Shown here: piece after piece, positions 36,119 to 44,960 of the stretch
Position numbering within the stretch: the stretch's first letter is position 1
How the letters are laid out: the number at the start of each line of letters is the position of its first letter
Source: Rivularia sp. MS3
GTDB taxonomy: Bacteria; Cyanobacteriota; Cyanobacteriia; Cyanobacteriales; Nostocaceae
Reading direction: 5' to 3'
Length of the DNA stretch: 64,000 nucleotides
Assembly (NCBI GenBank): GCA_019192545.1
Contig: JAHCMI010000033.1
Coordinates: 23,300-87,299 of the forward strand
Notes under the pieces: generated by a model
Database searches by the model: none
Told to the model about the DNA's origin: nothing
Seen by the model: only the letters and a program-made list of their open reading frames with translations
Made by a program: the position numbers and the translations under genes

Positions 36119-36168
36119 GTTGGGTTAAATTTGACCGGTAATCTATAATTATCGTGTTTTAACCCAAC
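36119..36168. repeat. Palindromic element with GTTGGGTTAAA arms
   Basis: GTTGGGTTAAA (36119-36129) and TTTAACCCAAC (36158-36168) are perfect 11-bp inverted arms. A relative with arms GTAGGTTGGGTT/AACCCAACCTAC sits at 40925-40959, so this is a dispersed family. It could also serve as terminator of argB. Confidence 0.65.
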
Positions 36169-36340
36169 ATGTTAATTGCGAAAAAACAGTTAATATAGCA
36201 GTTTGCTGTTGAGTGCAGTACAAATAGATTCTCTAAATAGGCGAATTTATCCGCGAAATATATTGAAGAATAAAGTAAAGCAGTGATTTTAAAAGTTATT
36301 TGAGTTGCAGATGCACCTGAAAAATCAATAGTTCCATTTC

Positions 36341-36742
36341 TTACCACGGGGAGTTAATCATAATTCGGGAAGCTGGTTGACGATAACCCCGGCTTCGTGA
36401 ATTGCGATAACGTCTTTGATATCGAGGACTTTTGATAATTACTGGATTTACTAAAACTGGATTGATAATGGTGGAATTATAAACTTTTCTTTTTTTATGG
36501 GGCTTGGAAAAATAACTTTGTGTAGGAATCTGTCCCGTTACAGGATTTACGGGTACTGGTGTCGGAATAGGACTACCATAAATAAAATTACTTACATTAG
36601 GGCTATGGCTGCGTCCATGATAAGGAGTGCCGCCATCAATAATGATTATCGACTGAGCAGAAGCAGGTGCAGCTACAGCAGCTACTAAAGCAGCAGCTCC
36701 AAAACCCACAAAATACGGTTGCACTTTGGCATTCTTAAACAT
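36341..36742 (-). CDS. Secreted Pro/Asn/Arg-rich protein, function unknown
   Basis: 133 aa. A signal peptide (VGFGAAALVAAVAAPASAQS) has a clear AxA cleavage site at about residues 27-29. The mature part is low complexity with proline-rich (PIPTPVPVNPVTGQIPTQSY) and basic (RYQRRYRNSRSRGYRQ) segments. Periplasmic or extracellular. No domain is recognised. Confidence 0.65.
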   Translation of the reverse strand: MFKNAKVQPYFVGFGAAALVAAVAAPASAQSIIIIDGGTPYHGRSHSPNVSNFIYGSPIPTPVPVNPVTGQIPTQSYFSKPHKKRKVYNSTIINPVLVNPVIIKSPRYQRRYRNSRSRGYRQPASRIMINSPW

Positions 36743-36881
36743 AATATCTTTCCTAGCTAACCACCGAGGCTAGATTATCAGCGAATCTACCTAATTCTGA
36801 TTTTAGAAGTTTTCTCTAAGAAAATACCTACCTTTACAAAATATTCTCAAAATGTTGCATTAAAACGGCAAAATAAAGAGA

Positions 36882-37421
36882 TTGGGTTACATATATTCAA
36901 CAAAAGTGAGTTCCGAAAGTTTAGAAACAGCAAAAGTTAGATACCGTAATGGTAAAGTTGCTTTTGAAAATGGAAAATATCGTCAAGCTGTTGAGGAATT
37001 AAAAAAGGCTTGCGCTTTGTTAGAGCGCAATTCGCGTCTCGGGGGTGAAGTGCAAATTTGGTTGGCAACAGCTTTTGAAGCCGCCGGAGAAAATCAACAA
37101 GCTATAGATTTGTGCGAACAGCTTAAGCGTCATCCCTATCCGGAAACAAGCAAAGAAGCTAAGCGATTGCAGTACATTCTCAAAGCGCCTAAATTGGAAC
37201 GTCCAAAAGAATGGATGACTGAAATACCCGATTTAGCAACATTATCTGATGAAAGCAAAATTCGTTTGGCTGCCTCTCCTAAAAAATCTTTAGCCAAAGA
37301 AATCGAAGAAATGGAATTTATCGATTTGAGTCAGGTTAATACTCAAGACAATCGCTTTATTTGGCTGGCGCTATTGGCGATCGCCGTAACTTTGAGCAGC
37401 TTGATTTGGTTAAGTTTTTAA
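36882..37421 (+). CDS. TPR protein with C-terminal membrane anchor
   Basis: 179 aa. Two TPR-like helical hairpins (VRYRNGKVAFENGKYRQAVEEL and LATAFEAAGENQQAIDLCEQL) occupy residues about 18-90. A linker rich in Lys/Glu leads to one C-terminal transmembrane helix (FIWLALLAIAVTLSSLIWLSF), so the TPRs should face the cytoplasm as a tail-anchored adaptor. The track starts at TTG; the in-frame GTG at 36906 (VSSESLETAK) is an equally good start. The next gene starts about 14 bp downstream and is probably co-transcribed. Confidence 0.75.
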   Translation: MGYIYSTKVSSESLETAKVRYRNGKVAFENGKYRQAVEELKKACALLERNSRLGGEVQIWLATAFEAAGENQQAIDLCEQLKRHPYPETSKEAKRLQYILKAPKLERPKEWMTEIPDLATLSDESKIRLAASPKKSLAKEIEEMEFIDLSQVNTQDNRFIWLALLAIAVTLSSLIWLSF

Positions 37422-37435
37422 ACAATTTTTCGTTA

Positions 37436-38320
37436 ATGCCACCAAAAACAACAAAATTTGTACATAGATTAAATTTTGTCATTATGTCACGACTTAGCTA
37501 TCAAAAGTATTCTCATGCTACTACGACGCGATTAGTTAAAATTCTTTTTAAACGAATCCGTCTTGTATGCATTTTACTGTTAGCATCGCTATTACTTTCT
37601 GGATGCGTAGACTACGATTTAGGAATAAATTTAAATAATGCTAATTACGGAAAATTCGTACAGCATATTAAGCTAGGAGAAAAACTAACGAGTTTTAGCG
37701 GCGATGCCGTTTATGAATGGTTAGATAGTATTGAAAGACGCGCTCGCGAGTTAGACGGAAAAGCAAAAAGAATTTCTGAAGAAGAGGTAATTGTCACTAT
37801 TCCATTCAGTAATGGTAGGGAACTGCAAAGAAAATACAACGTATTTTTTAACTCTAGAGATAATGCTAAATCTGGTACTAAAAAAGCTGACTCGGAATCA
37901 GAACTACCAAAAATAGATTCAAATTTATTTTTAAAACAGAGTAATTTTTTACTGTTAGTACGCAATCAGTTAATTTACGATTTAGATTTGCGTTCTTTGG
38001 GTTTAATTTCTAGTAAGGGTAACGTTTTGACTAACACTGGTTCAATTCTCGATCTAGAATTTAGTTTGAATACTCCCTGGGGTGCATCCAGCATTGAAAA
38101 AACCGAAGATTCCATTGAGCCGCAAAAAAACAACAAGCAGCTTTCATGGAAACTTAAACCCGGACAATTAAATCATATTGAAGCAGTTTTCTGGCTTCCT
38201 AGTCCGGTTGGTATTGGAACTTTGTTTATTGTTTTATTCGTTGCTTTAGGATTTTACCTCAGATACAGCTTTATGCCAGACCCGAAAATTCAGTTTTCAA
38301 CAACGAGCAGCGAGCAGTGA
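37436..38320 (+). CDS. DUF3153-type lipoprotein with C-terminal membrane helix
   Basis: The precursor has a hydrophobic segment ending in a lipobox (LLLASLLLSGC) and then VDYDLGINLNNANYGKFVQHI, the start of the DUF3153 family of cyanobacterial and chloroplast membrane proteins as I remember it. A second hydrophobic helix near the end (IGTLFIVLFVALGFYLRY) gives an N-lipidated, C-anchored topology. I place the start at the ATG 37436 (MPPKTTK); the ATG at 37484 (MSRLSYQ) is possible, and the track start inside the previous gene is not. Function unknown. Confidence 0.75.
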   Translation: MPPKTTKFVHRLNFVIMSRLSYQKYSHATTTRLVKILFKRIRLVCILLLASLLLSGCVDYDLGINLNNANYGKFVQHIKLGEKLTSFSGDAVYEWLDSIERRARELDGKAKRISEEEVIVTIPFSNGRELQRKYNVFFNSRDNAKSGTKKADSESELPKIDSNLFLKQSNFLLLVRNQLIYDLDLRSLGLISSKGNVLTNTGSILDLEFSLNTPWGASSIEKTEDSIEPQKNNKQLSWKLKPGQLNHIEAVFWLPSPVGIGTLFIVLFVALGFYLRYSFMPDPKIQFSTTSSEQ

Positions 38321-38378
38321 GCAGTTATCAGTGAGCAGTTAACAGTGAATAGTGAGCAGCGAGCAGTTAACAGTTAGC
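38303..38378. repeat. Heptameric repeat array (AGTGAGC/AGTTAAC type)
   Basis: Roughly ten 7-nt units in register: AGCGAGC AGTGAGC AGTTATC AGTGAGC AGTTAAC AGTGAAT AGTGAGC AGCGAGC AGTTAAC AGTTAGC. It starts at the 3' end of the DUF3153-type gene and overlaps its last codons. Confidence 0.8.
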
Positions 38379-38643
38379 ATTTGCCAGCGAGCAATAACTA
38401 AATAATATGTTTATTAGTGAGGGGTTTGTAGTTGCGCTTTAGCGCCAAATAGCTGCGACGTTGGCAAAGAGTGTTCGATAAGACATACCCTTCAATTTTT
38501 ATAGGACAAACCACTAGTTATCAATAATTGGTAACTGCTGGCTGAAAATTGTTGTCAATTCCAAAAATCTGTGTTAAAAAGGCGTGATTTATAATACGCA
38601 GATAATATCTGCTCCGCCGAAAAATCATTCAATTGCAGCAACT
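38379..38643. other. Spacer with partial dispersed repeat
   Basis: Contains GGGTTTGTAGTTGCGCTTTAGCGCC, related to the arm GGTTCGTAGTTGCGC (minus strand) of the palindrome at 40974-41088. No gene is seen. Confidence 0.4.
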
Positions 38644-40287
38644 GTGAAAAAAAGGCTTGTATTAGTATTCACGTTTGTAGTCATTAATTTTGGTTCGGGA
38701 TGTTCTCAAACACCGATATCTAATTCTACGAGAACACAGACACCAATAATTATTACTGCGTCGGAGTTAGAAGAATCCAAAAAACCAAAGACTTCTATTG
38801 AACAAGTACTGGAAAACTTAGATAGGGTAGATAAAAGTTTTAACCGAATAGTTTTCTTTTTGGCAAAAATAGTAATTATTTTGCTTAGCCTTATTGTTAT
38901 CCAGCGAATTATAATACTGATTACTTTTCGTTCGTCTCAATTAGTTATCGATAATTTTACCAACGCTTCTGGTGCCGAAAATATGGAATTCGTTTTACCA
39001 GGTATAAGTCAGTTGGGGCGGGAAAGACTGGTGAGGGAGATGAAGGGCGTTCACCAGCGTCTTAAAGAACATGTTAATAGCAGTGGACTGCGGACTTATC
39101 GTCGTCCCGATAAGTTACCGCTACCACAAGCAACTCCGGATGAAAGACTTTCTAATTTAGTTGCTTCGCTTAATGAGTTTACGCCGGATCAAATCGATCC
39201 TTTGGTTAATCTGCTCAAGATTATATTTCCACCTTATGGAACCAAAGTCACTAGTATTTTGCAGAGCCAAGGTGAAGATTACAATCGGTTGGGAATTACT
39301 TTTGAAGTCGCCGATATTCAAGGTCGTGTTGCTTCTAGACTTTATACTATTTGGGAAGAAAATACTACCGAAAGCTTGCCCGATACGGTAATTAAAACCT
39401 TGGCTAAAAACTCATCTAGAACCAATGTTGACGACGAGGAATTTGAACTACCACCTATTGAAACATATCCTGAACTAAAAGACCGATTTCGAGCTTTACT
39501 AAAACCTGCTACTCGGTGGTTAGCTCTAGAACTTTCAAGACGAGAAATGCTAGCTAATGTACCTTGGTATTATTTAGGTAATTGGTGTAAAAGATATCAG
39601 TCGCAAATACATAATTTTTTTGGCGTAATCAATTATGCTAGCGCTCCAACTCATGGCAATTTCTTTTATCAGCTAGCAATTGAAGATTTACAAGCAGCAA
39701 TAGCATTAGATCCAAATTGGTATCAACCTTATGAAAATTTGGGAGATACCTATAGCACTCAAGGAAGAGAGTTTCAGGAAAATAAAAGAGTTAACCTTGA
39801 GCGACAAGCTATTTTACAATATGAAAAAGCCCTTGTTAGATGTGAAGATGAAACCGTAAGACGCAGGATTAAAGTTGGTAAAGCAATGGCTCAATTACTA
39901 ACTGAAGATGAAAATTTAGTTGAGGAATCCCGCAAGGAAATACAGTTATTAGAAAAACAGTGGAATGCAGAATCGGAATTGAGCTCCCGATTTTTGTATA
40001 ATTTAGCTTCATGGTATGCAATCTTTACCGGGCAAAATGCCGAAGACGAACAAACAAAGCAAAAAGCCCGTCAGTACTTGATTTACGCTTTATTACGAGA
40101 TAGCGATCGCAATCTGTGGGATTGGGCTAGTAGAGATCCAGATTTTCAAGCGGTACGCGAAAGATTTACTGATTTGCAATTTGCAATGATGAATAAATTA
40201 AATGAGGTGAATGAATTACCTGAAGTGACGGGGGAAAGATTTGTAAAACATGTCTCCTCTATCCTTAAAGAAATGAAATGGATTTAA
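38644..40287 (+). CDS. Lipoprotein/membrane protein with TPR-like C-terminal half
   Basis: 547 aa from the GTG at 38644 (MKKRLVLVFTFVVINFGSGC), a textbook lipoprotein signal with lipobox. The track start adds 20 residues that break this signal. A second hydrophobic helix (VIILLSLIVIQRIIILITF) follows at about residues 80-100, so the protein is anchored twice. The rest is soluble: a conserved region with Pro-rich loops, then TPR-like helices (LAIEDLQAAIALDPNWYQPYENLGDTYSTQG and similar). Function unknown. The 125-aa acidic gene starts 46 bp downstream. Confidence 0.7.
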   Translation: MKKRLVLVFTFVVINFGSGCSQTPISNSTRTQTPIIITASELEESKKPKTSIEQVLENLDRVDKSFNRIVFFLAKIVIILLSLIVIQRIIILITFRSSQLVIDNFTNASGAENMEFVLPGISQLGRERLVREMKGVHQRLKEHVNSSGLRTYRRPDKLPLPQATPDERLSNLVASLNEFTPDQIDPLVNLLKIIFPPYGTKVTSILQSQGEDYNRLGITFEVADIQGRVASRLYTIWEENTTESLPDTVIKTLAKNSSRTNVDDEEFELPPIETYPELKDRFRALLKPATRWLALELSRREMLANVPWYYLGNWCKRYQSQIHNFFGVINYASAPTHGNFFYQLAIEDLQAAIALDPNWYQPYENLGDTYSTQGREFQENKRVNLERQAILQYEKALVRCEDETVRRRIKVGKAMAQLLTEDENLVEESRKEIQLLEKQWNAESELSSRFLYNLASWYAIFTGQNAEDEQTKQKARQYLIYALLRDSDRNLWDWASRDPDFQAVRERFTDLQFAMMNKLNEVNELPEVTGERFVKHVSSILKEMKWI

Positions 40288-40333
40288 TTCTTGATTAAAC
40301 TCAGAATTAAACTAAATATAGGAACGAATTATT

Positions 40334-40711
40334 ATGTCTGAGGAAAAAGACAAAAAACAAATAAAACTACGAACTTGGAATCAACAGTCTAAAGAAAAAG
40401 CAGAAAAAGCAGAAAATAAAAATAAAGATGAAACTGAAATAATTTCAGCAAACAGTGAAACGGAAAATAAACAGGAGAAAAATAAACCTCGTGAAACTGT
40501 AATTACTACTGAAATTGCTACTCATCCCGAGATTGTAGGAGAAATACCACCGTGGGATGACGATGATGACGATTCCTTGCAGGATGAAAAATCTCAACCT
40601 CAGCCTCCAACCATCACGGCAGAAATTCTGCTTGAAGATGAAAAATTTAATATGACACCCAAAGCAACGGGAGAAATTCCTCCTTGGGATGATGAGGAAG
40701 AAATGAAGTAA
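40334..40711 (+). CDS. Acidic disordered protein with duplicated GEIPPWDD motif
   Basis: 125 aa, highly charged and without predicted fold. The motif (V/T)GEIPPWDDxE/D occurs twice (about residues 72-82 and 112-122), each following a TxEI/AxE stretch. A Lys/Glu/Asn-rich start precedes. A short linear motif repeated in a disordered chain suggests a peptide ligand for a partner, perhaps the TPR-like protein encoded just upstream; this is inference. Confidence 0.6.
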   Translation: MSEEKDKKQIKLRTWNQQSKEKAEKAENKNKDETEIISANSETENKQEKNKPRETVITTEIATHPEIVGEIPPWDDDDDDSLQDEKSQPQPPTITAEILLEDEKFNMTPKATGEIPPWDDEEEMK

Positions 40712-40742
40712 GAATTATGGATTCCTCTAATATTTTTATAGG

Positions 40743-40773
40743 GACACGGCAAATGTCGTGTTCTTTGTTTTTT
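40743..40773 (+). terminator. Terminator after the 125-aa gene
   Basis: GACACG - GCAAATGT - CGTGTTC followed by TTTGTTTTTT, about 30 bp after the stop codon. Confidence 0.7.
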
Positions 40774-40865
40774 GGGTTGTTTTAGGTGAGAAATAATTTT
40801 TGATAAGTCCGATTTAATATAGTGGTTTTAGTTGAGTGCAGTACAAATAAATTGGTAGAAATCCA

Positions 40866-41088
40866 ACGGGCAAGGATGCCCATCCCACAATACTGTATTT
40901 GACCTTATGTGGTAACAAAGATTCGTAGGTTGGGTTGAAAGAAGAGAAACCCAACCTACCTTATAATATTCCACCACATTAATTTTCAGAGGCTTGTAGT
41001 TATGCCATCTTCGTCTCCGGGTGCATTATGTTGGCGAAGACAGCGCAACTACGAACCTTGATTTAACTTTGAAAATTAATGTGTTAAT
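40866..41088. repeat. Cluster of dispersed palindromic repeats
   Basis: Three elements in 220 bp: ACGGGCAAGGATGCCCAT (40866-40883), GTAGGTTGGGTT ... AACCCAACCTAC (40925-40959) and a long nested palindrome (40974-41088) with outer arms CACATTAATTTTCA / TGAAAATTAATGTG and inner arms GGCTTGTAGTT / AACTACGAACC. The last has the look of a small non-autonomous mobile element. The block separates convergent genes and leaves no room for a gene. Confidence 0.65.
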
Positions 41089-41098
41089 ACGAACTTTT

Positions 41099-41743
41099 CT
41101 AAGGAGACAACCGCTCAATCTTCCAAGCACCATCATAGTTTCTTCTGTAAACTAAACGGTCGTGGAGACGACTCGAACGTCCTTGCCAAAATTCAATTTC
41201 TGTGGGTATAACTCGAATTCCACCCCAATGCGGCGGACGAGGGACTTCTCGATCTTGATATTTTTGCTGTAATTCTTCTAGCTGTTTTTCGAGAACTTCC
41301 CGACTTTTAATAACTTCGCTTTGATTTGAAACCCAAGCACCCAAACGGCTTTTTAAAGGACGACTGTAAAAGTACTTATCTGATTCAGTTTCTGAAACTT
41401 TTTCTACTCTGCCGCTAATCCTTACTTGACGTTGCAACTCAGCCCACCAAAAGACCAAAACAGCTTGGGGATTTTCTGCTAATTCTTGTGCTTTTTGACT
41501 ATTGTAATTGGTATAAAATACAAAACCGCGTTCGTCAAAATCTTTCAACAGCACCATTCTGGCTGAGGGCTTACCTTCTGGTGTTGTAGTTGACACAGTC
41601 ATGGCATTGGGTTCTAAGATATCGGCACTCACTGCTCTGTCAAACCATTCTTTAAACTGTATGAAAGGATTTGAGTTAACTTCAGTTTCGCTTAAGCCCT
41701 CTAAAGTGTAATCTTGACGAAGGTCTGCTATATTTTTATCCAT
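41099..41743 (-). CDS. pdxH: Pyridoxamine 5'-phosphate oxidase
   Basis: FMN enzyme oxidising pyridoxine/pyridoxamine phosphate to pyridoxal phosphate. 214 aa from the ATG of MDKNIADLRQDYTLEGL; the track start adds 13 residues. Motifs include KPSARMVLLKDFDERGFVFYTNY (substrate/FMN region), NPQAVLVFWW, RQVRISGRVEKV and the C-terminal RPPHWGG and WQGRSSRLHDR ... RLSP, all typical. It is divergent from the AI-2E gene with 53 bp between the starts. Confidence 0.95.
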   Translation of the reverse strand: MDKNIADLRQDYTLEGLSETEVNSNPFIQFKEWFDRAVSADILEPNAMTVSTTTPEGKPSARMVLLKDFDERGFVFYTNYNSQKAQELAENPQAVLVFWWAELQRQVRISGRVEKVSETESDKYFYSRPLKSRLGAWVSNQSEVIKSREVLEKQLEELQQKYQDREVPRPPHWGGIRVIPTEIEFWQGRSSRLHDRLVYRRNYDGAWKIERLSP

Positions 41744-41796
41744 TAGAACTGTTTGATTGCCGTCATTATAGAAATAGTACAAAATAAAAAAAATAT

Positions 41797-42855
41797 ATGC
41801 GGATGCGCCATTGGGCTTCCTTAAAAAACTTATTAATCTATGGCTTAAGCGCCCCGATTATAGCTCTTAATATTGGCTTGCTTTCTTTTGTTTTTCATTA
41901 TTTTCGGCATCCACTGACTATTTTAAGTATTGCAGCAATTTTGGCTTTTTTGCTTAATTATCCGGTTCGATTTCTAGAAAGTGCCCGCATTTCTCGTCAA
42001 TGGGCGGTAACTATAGTTTTGCTGCTGACTTTAGCACTAATGATTCTTATCGGTATTACTTTAGTACCCCTTGCCATTAACCAAACTATCCAACTTTCTG
42101 ATAAAATACCCGATTGGTTAAACAGCTTTCAAGAAAAGCTAGAGCAATTAGAAGCTTTTGCTAAAAGACGACGCTTACCACTAATCAACTTACAAATATT
42201 AGCGAATCAAACTAATGCCAGCATCGAAAACTTGCTCAAAGAATTGCCACTTGGTGCTGTTGGATTTGCCGGAACCTTGTTATCAAGTTTGGTAAATACC
42301 ATCTTAGTGGTAGTGCTTGCATTTTACATGCTTTTGTATGGCGATCGCGTCTGGTTTGGTTTGGTAAATCTTTTGCCTGAAAAAATCCGAGTTCCTTTGA
42401 GTCAATCCTTACGGCTCAATTTTCACTACTTTTTTCTGAGTCAGTTTTTACTAGCACTATTCATGGTGACAACTCTCACACCAATATTTTTAATTATTAA
42501 AATTCCATTTGCTTTTTTATTTGCCGTAGTCATTGGGATATCACAGCTAATTCCTTTTATTGGAGCGACTTTAGGCATTGGTTTCGTAACAATACTGCTG
42601 CTACTACAAAATTGGTGGCTGGCAATTCAGTTAGCATTCTTTTCAATATTCATGCAGCAGGTTAAAGACAATCTCCTAGCTCCAAAGTTAATGGGAAACT
42701 TTACCGGACTTAATCCCATCTGGATTTTCGTTGTGATTCTTGTAGGCTTCGAGATTGCCGGATTATTAGGGACTTTAGTTGCAATTCCTATCGCTGGAAC
42801 TATTAAAGGAACTTTCGACGCTGTTAAAAACCAGCCAAGGGTAGCCAGGGAATAG
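41797..42855 (+). CDS. AI-2E family (PerM/TqsA-like) membrane transporter
   Basis: 352 aa polytopic membrane protein with about eight hydrophobic helices. The family's conserved C-terminal part is clear (QLIPFIGATLGIG near residue 245, QQVKDNLLAPKLMG near 290). Members export autoinducer-2 or other small solutes, or act as permeases; the substrate is not shown by sequence. A soluble segment at about 95-145 (KIPDWLNSFQEKLEQLEAF) is the usual extramembrane domain. Confidence 0.88.
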   Translation: MRMRHWASLKNLLIYGLSAPIIALNIGLLSFVFHYFRHPLTILSIAAILAFLLNYPVRFLESARISRQWAVTIVLLLTLALMILIGITLVPLAINQTIQLSDKIPDWLNSFQEKLEQLEAFAKRRRLPLINLQILANQTNASIENLLKELPLGAVGFAGTLLSSLVNTILVVVLAFYMLLYGDRVWFGLVNLLPEKIRVPLSQSLRLNFHYFFLSQFLLALFMVTTLTPIFLIIKIPFAFLFAVVIGISQLIPFIGATLGIGFVTILLLLQNWWLAIQLAFFSIFMQQVKDNLLAPKLMGNFTGLNPIWIFVVILVGFEIAGLLGTLVAIPIAGTIKGTFDAVKNQPRVARE

Positions 42856-43395
42856 TAAACAGCGATTAATGCTAACTGTTTACTCCTAATTTTTCATCCT
42901 CAATATCTATCCTGTTAGTAGTCTTCAATACTAGATATCCAAATAAATATAAGTAGTCTGAAGAAAGATGCATCAAAAATAATTCAACAGTATCTGCTAA
43001 GGCACAATGCTCAAAAGAAAATTTAAGGGAAGGTTAATACAAATTATGTCTTAAACTTTTGTGTAGCAATTTTTAACCTTTATTCGGTATAAAGACCTTA
43101 GTTACCTCTAATTACAATGTTATTTTTTATGAGTAAAGGTATAAAAATATCGTGATATACTTTCTTGAGCCAACCGCGTGCGGGGGTTCCCAAATGGAAG
43201 AACTGGCGTTCGGTTGTAGCAAATAGCGTAGTGAATTATATTCTAAGGCTCTATTGTTCCTATAGGTGTAAGACTGCATTGATAAAAATGCAATATATAA
43301 AAGTTGTACGACTAATACTTACCATTCATGGCAGGTATTGATTGGAAAGAACTGGAAAAATAACGACAATTAATTACCTAATCGGATAGTTTCTA
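42856..43395. other. Gene-free stretch upstream of the LapA-domain gene
   Basis: 540 bp, AT-rich. No supported gene; a 12-codon ATG ORF at 43328 (MAGIDWKELEK) is too short to judge. No clear hairpin was found. Confidence 0.35.
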
Positions 43396-43734
43396 ATGAG
43401 ACAAATAAATTTTGCGATAATTTTTATTTTTTGTTTAGCTTTTGCTTTATTCAGCATAGAAAACACAGAATTAGGAACCATTCATCTAATTCCAGGTGTA
43501 GAAGTACAAGCACCAATTTCAGTCGAGTTGCTAATAGCATTAGGCTTAGGTGGAGTTCTGGCTTGGTTGTTTAGTGTTTGGACCCACTTAGAAAGACTTG
43601 TGTGGTCAGGTTCAAAAGTTCGTCAAAAGAATGCTCAAATTCAGGAATTAGAATGCAAGATTGAAGAGTACCAAGCTCAAATTCAATCTTTACAACTTTC
43701 TTTACCAGCCACTAGCGATTCAGCTAACGCTTGA
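43396..43734 (+). CDS. LapA-domain (DUF1049-like) membrane protein
   Basis: 112 aa. Two membrane helices (IIFIFCLAFALFSIENTE and ISVELLIALGLGGVLAWLFSVW) with the family's EN(T/P) motif after the first helix, then a coiled-coil tail (NAQIQELECKIEEYQAQIQSLQ). E. coli LapA-type proteins act in envelope lipopolysaccharide control; the cyanobacterial role is unknown. It lies about 0.1 kb upstream of scpA. Confidence 0.8.
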   Translation: MRQINFAIIFIFCLAFALFSIENTELGTIHLIPGVEVQAPISVELLIALGLGGVLAWLFSVWTHLERLVWSGSKVRQKNAQIQELECKIEEYQAQIQSLQLSLPATSDSANA

Positions 43735-43769
43735 TAAAGCAATAGAAAGATAAGGAGACGAGGAGATAA

Positions 43770-43829
43770 TTTTAAACTCCTAACTCCTAACCCCTAAGCT
43801 TTAACCTTTAACCTTTAACCTTTGACCTA
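43770..43829. repeat. Heptameric repeat array (AACTCCT / AACCTTT)
   Basis: In-register units AACTCCT AACTCCT AACCCCT AAGCTTT AACCTTT AACCTTT AACCTTT GACCTAA, a mixed array that changes unit sequence part-way. It sits in the leader of scpA. Confidence 0.8.
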
Positions 43830-43846
43830 AATAAGCGTACTTGTCG

Positions 43847-44674
43847 ATGGATGCTTCTGAGCTTTTAGAAACAATCACCCAACTTATTCATCAAGCCGAA
43901 CAAGGAGAAATCGATCCTTGGGATGTGCAAGTAGTTGAGGTGATAGACAGATATATAGAACTCATGGCACCTGAGAAAAGGAGAAGGGGGTATGAAACCG
44001 ATCTGTCTCAATCGGGACAAGCATTTTTATCGGCATCAATGTTAGTGTTGTTCAAAGCTAATACTTTGATGGAATTGCAGTCAGCAGAAGATGAGCTAGA
44101 TGCTTCAATGACAGATGAATTTCTGCTTGATGGTGAAGATGTTTTAAACGAGCGGATAGCTAGACTGCCTTTAGAGAAACAGTTGCGACGAAGACGTTCT
44201 GCAATGCCTCCACCCGCACGTCGGGTAAGTTTAAAGGAGTTAATTGACCAGTTGCATGTAATGGCTAAACAACTGCAACTGGTACAAAAAACTAAGCCTT
44301 TAGCGAAAAAACGCCAGCCCGGAGTTAGAACTTTAAAAGCAGCATTAGAACTAGCACACCAAGAAAATCTCACAGAAGTTGCTGGGGAATTAGAACAAGT
44401 TTTGCAAACCAAAGCAGCAGAACTGCATTTGGGAGAAAGCTGGATGAATTTGGAACAGTTAGTAGAGTGGTGGTCTCAAACTCAATCAATATCGAATTTA
44501 GGTAAAGACCATTCTCACGGAGTAAATGCTCATACAGTAAGTGTTTTCTGGGCGCTGCTACTACTCTCGGCTCAATCAAAGGTAGAGTTGTATCAAGAAG
44601 ATTTTTATCAGGAAGTAAAAATTCGCTTGCTTGCACAATCGACTAGTAGCCCTATGTCTCAAGCAGCAAGTTAA
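43847..44674 (+). CDS. scpA: Segregation and condensation protein A
   Basis: Kleisin subunit of the SMC-ScpAB condensin used in chromosome compaction. 275 aa from the ATG of MDASELLETITQLIHQAEQGEIDPWDVQVVEV; the kleisin N-terminus LIxxGEIDPWDI is diagnostic. A helical middle contains FLSASMLVLFKANTLM, and the C-terminal winged-helix is seen in SVFWALLLLSAQSKVELYQEDFYQEVKI. The track's TTG start two codons earlier is not needed. Confidence 0.92.
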   Translation: MDASELLETITQLIHQAEQGEIDPWDVQVVEVIDRYIELMAPEKRRRGYETDLSQSGQAFLSASMLVLFKANTLMELQSAEDELDASMTDEFLLDGEDVLNERIARLPLEKQLRRRRSAMPPPARRVSLKELIDQLHVMAKQLQLVQKTKPLAKKRQPGVRTLKAALELAHQENLTEVAGELEQVLQTKAAELHLGESWMNLEQLVEWWSQTQSISNLGKDHSHGVNAHTVSVFWALLLLSAQSKVELYQEDFYQEVKIRLLAQSTSSPMSQAAS

Positions 44675-44713
44675 TTTTGAGTGGAGCAACTATCTTTTCT
44701 GGGGCACTCAAAA
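44675..44713 (+). terminator. Hairpin after scpA
   Basis: TTTTGAGTG and CACTCAAAA are perfect 9-bp arms around a 21-nt loop directly after the stop codon. There is no T-run, so termination is uncertain. Confidence 0.45.
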
Positions 44714-44960
44714 CTCTAACGCTTTGGAAGGAGCATGGTTTTACACCAAGCTTGAATGCGAGCTTTGAGTTGGATACTCAAATGTTAGTAAACTGGAATA
44801 TTGGCAATTTTATATGACTTAATCTGCCAAGACCCACTTATGTGAATGCATTATAAGTGTATTATCCGTGCTTTTAGGGATGACTTCATACAAATTAAAA
44901 CAGATGATGAAGTATCGCTTAATCTACGTAAACTGGCTTGTGGTTGAGGATTAATTATTT

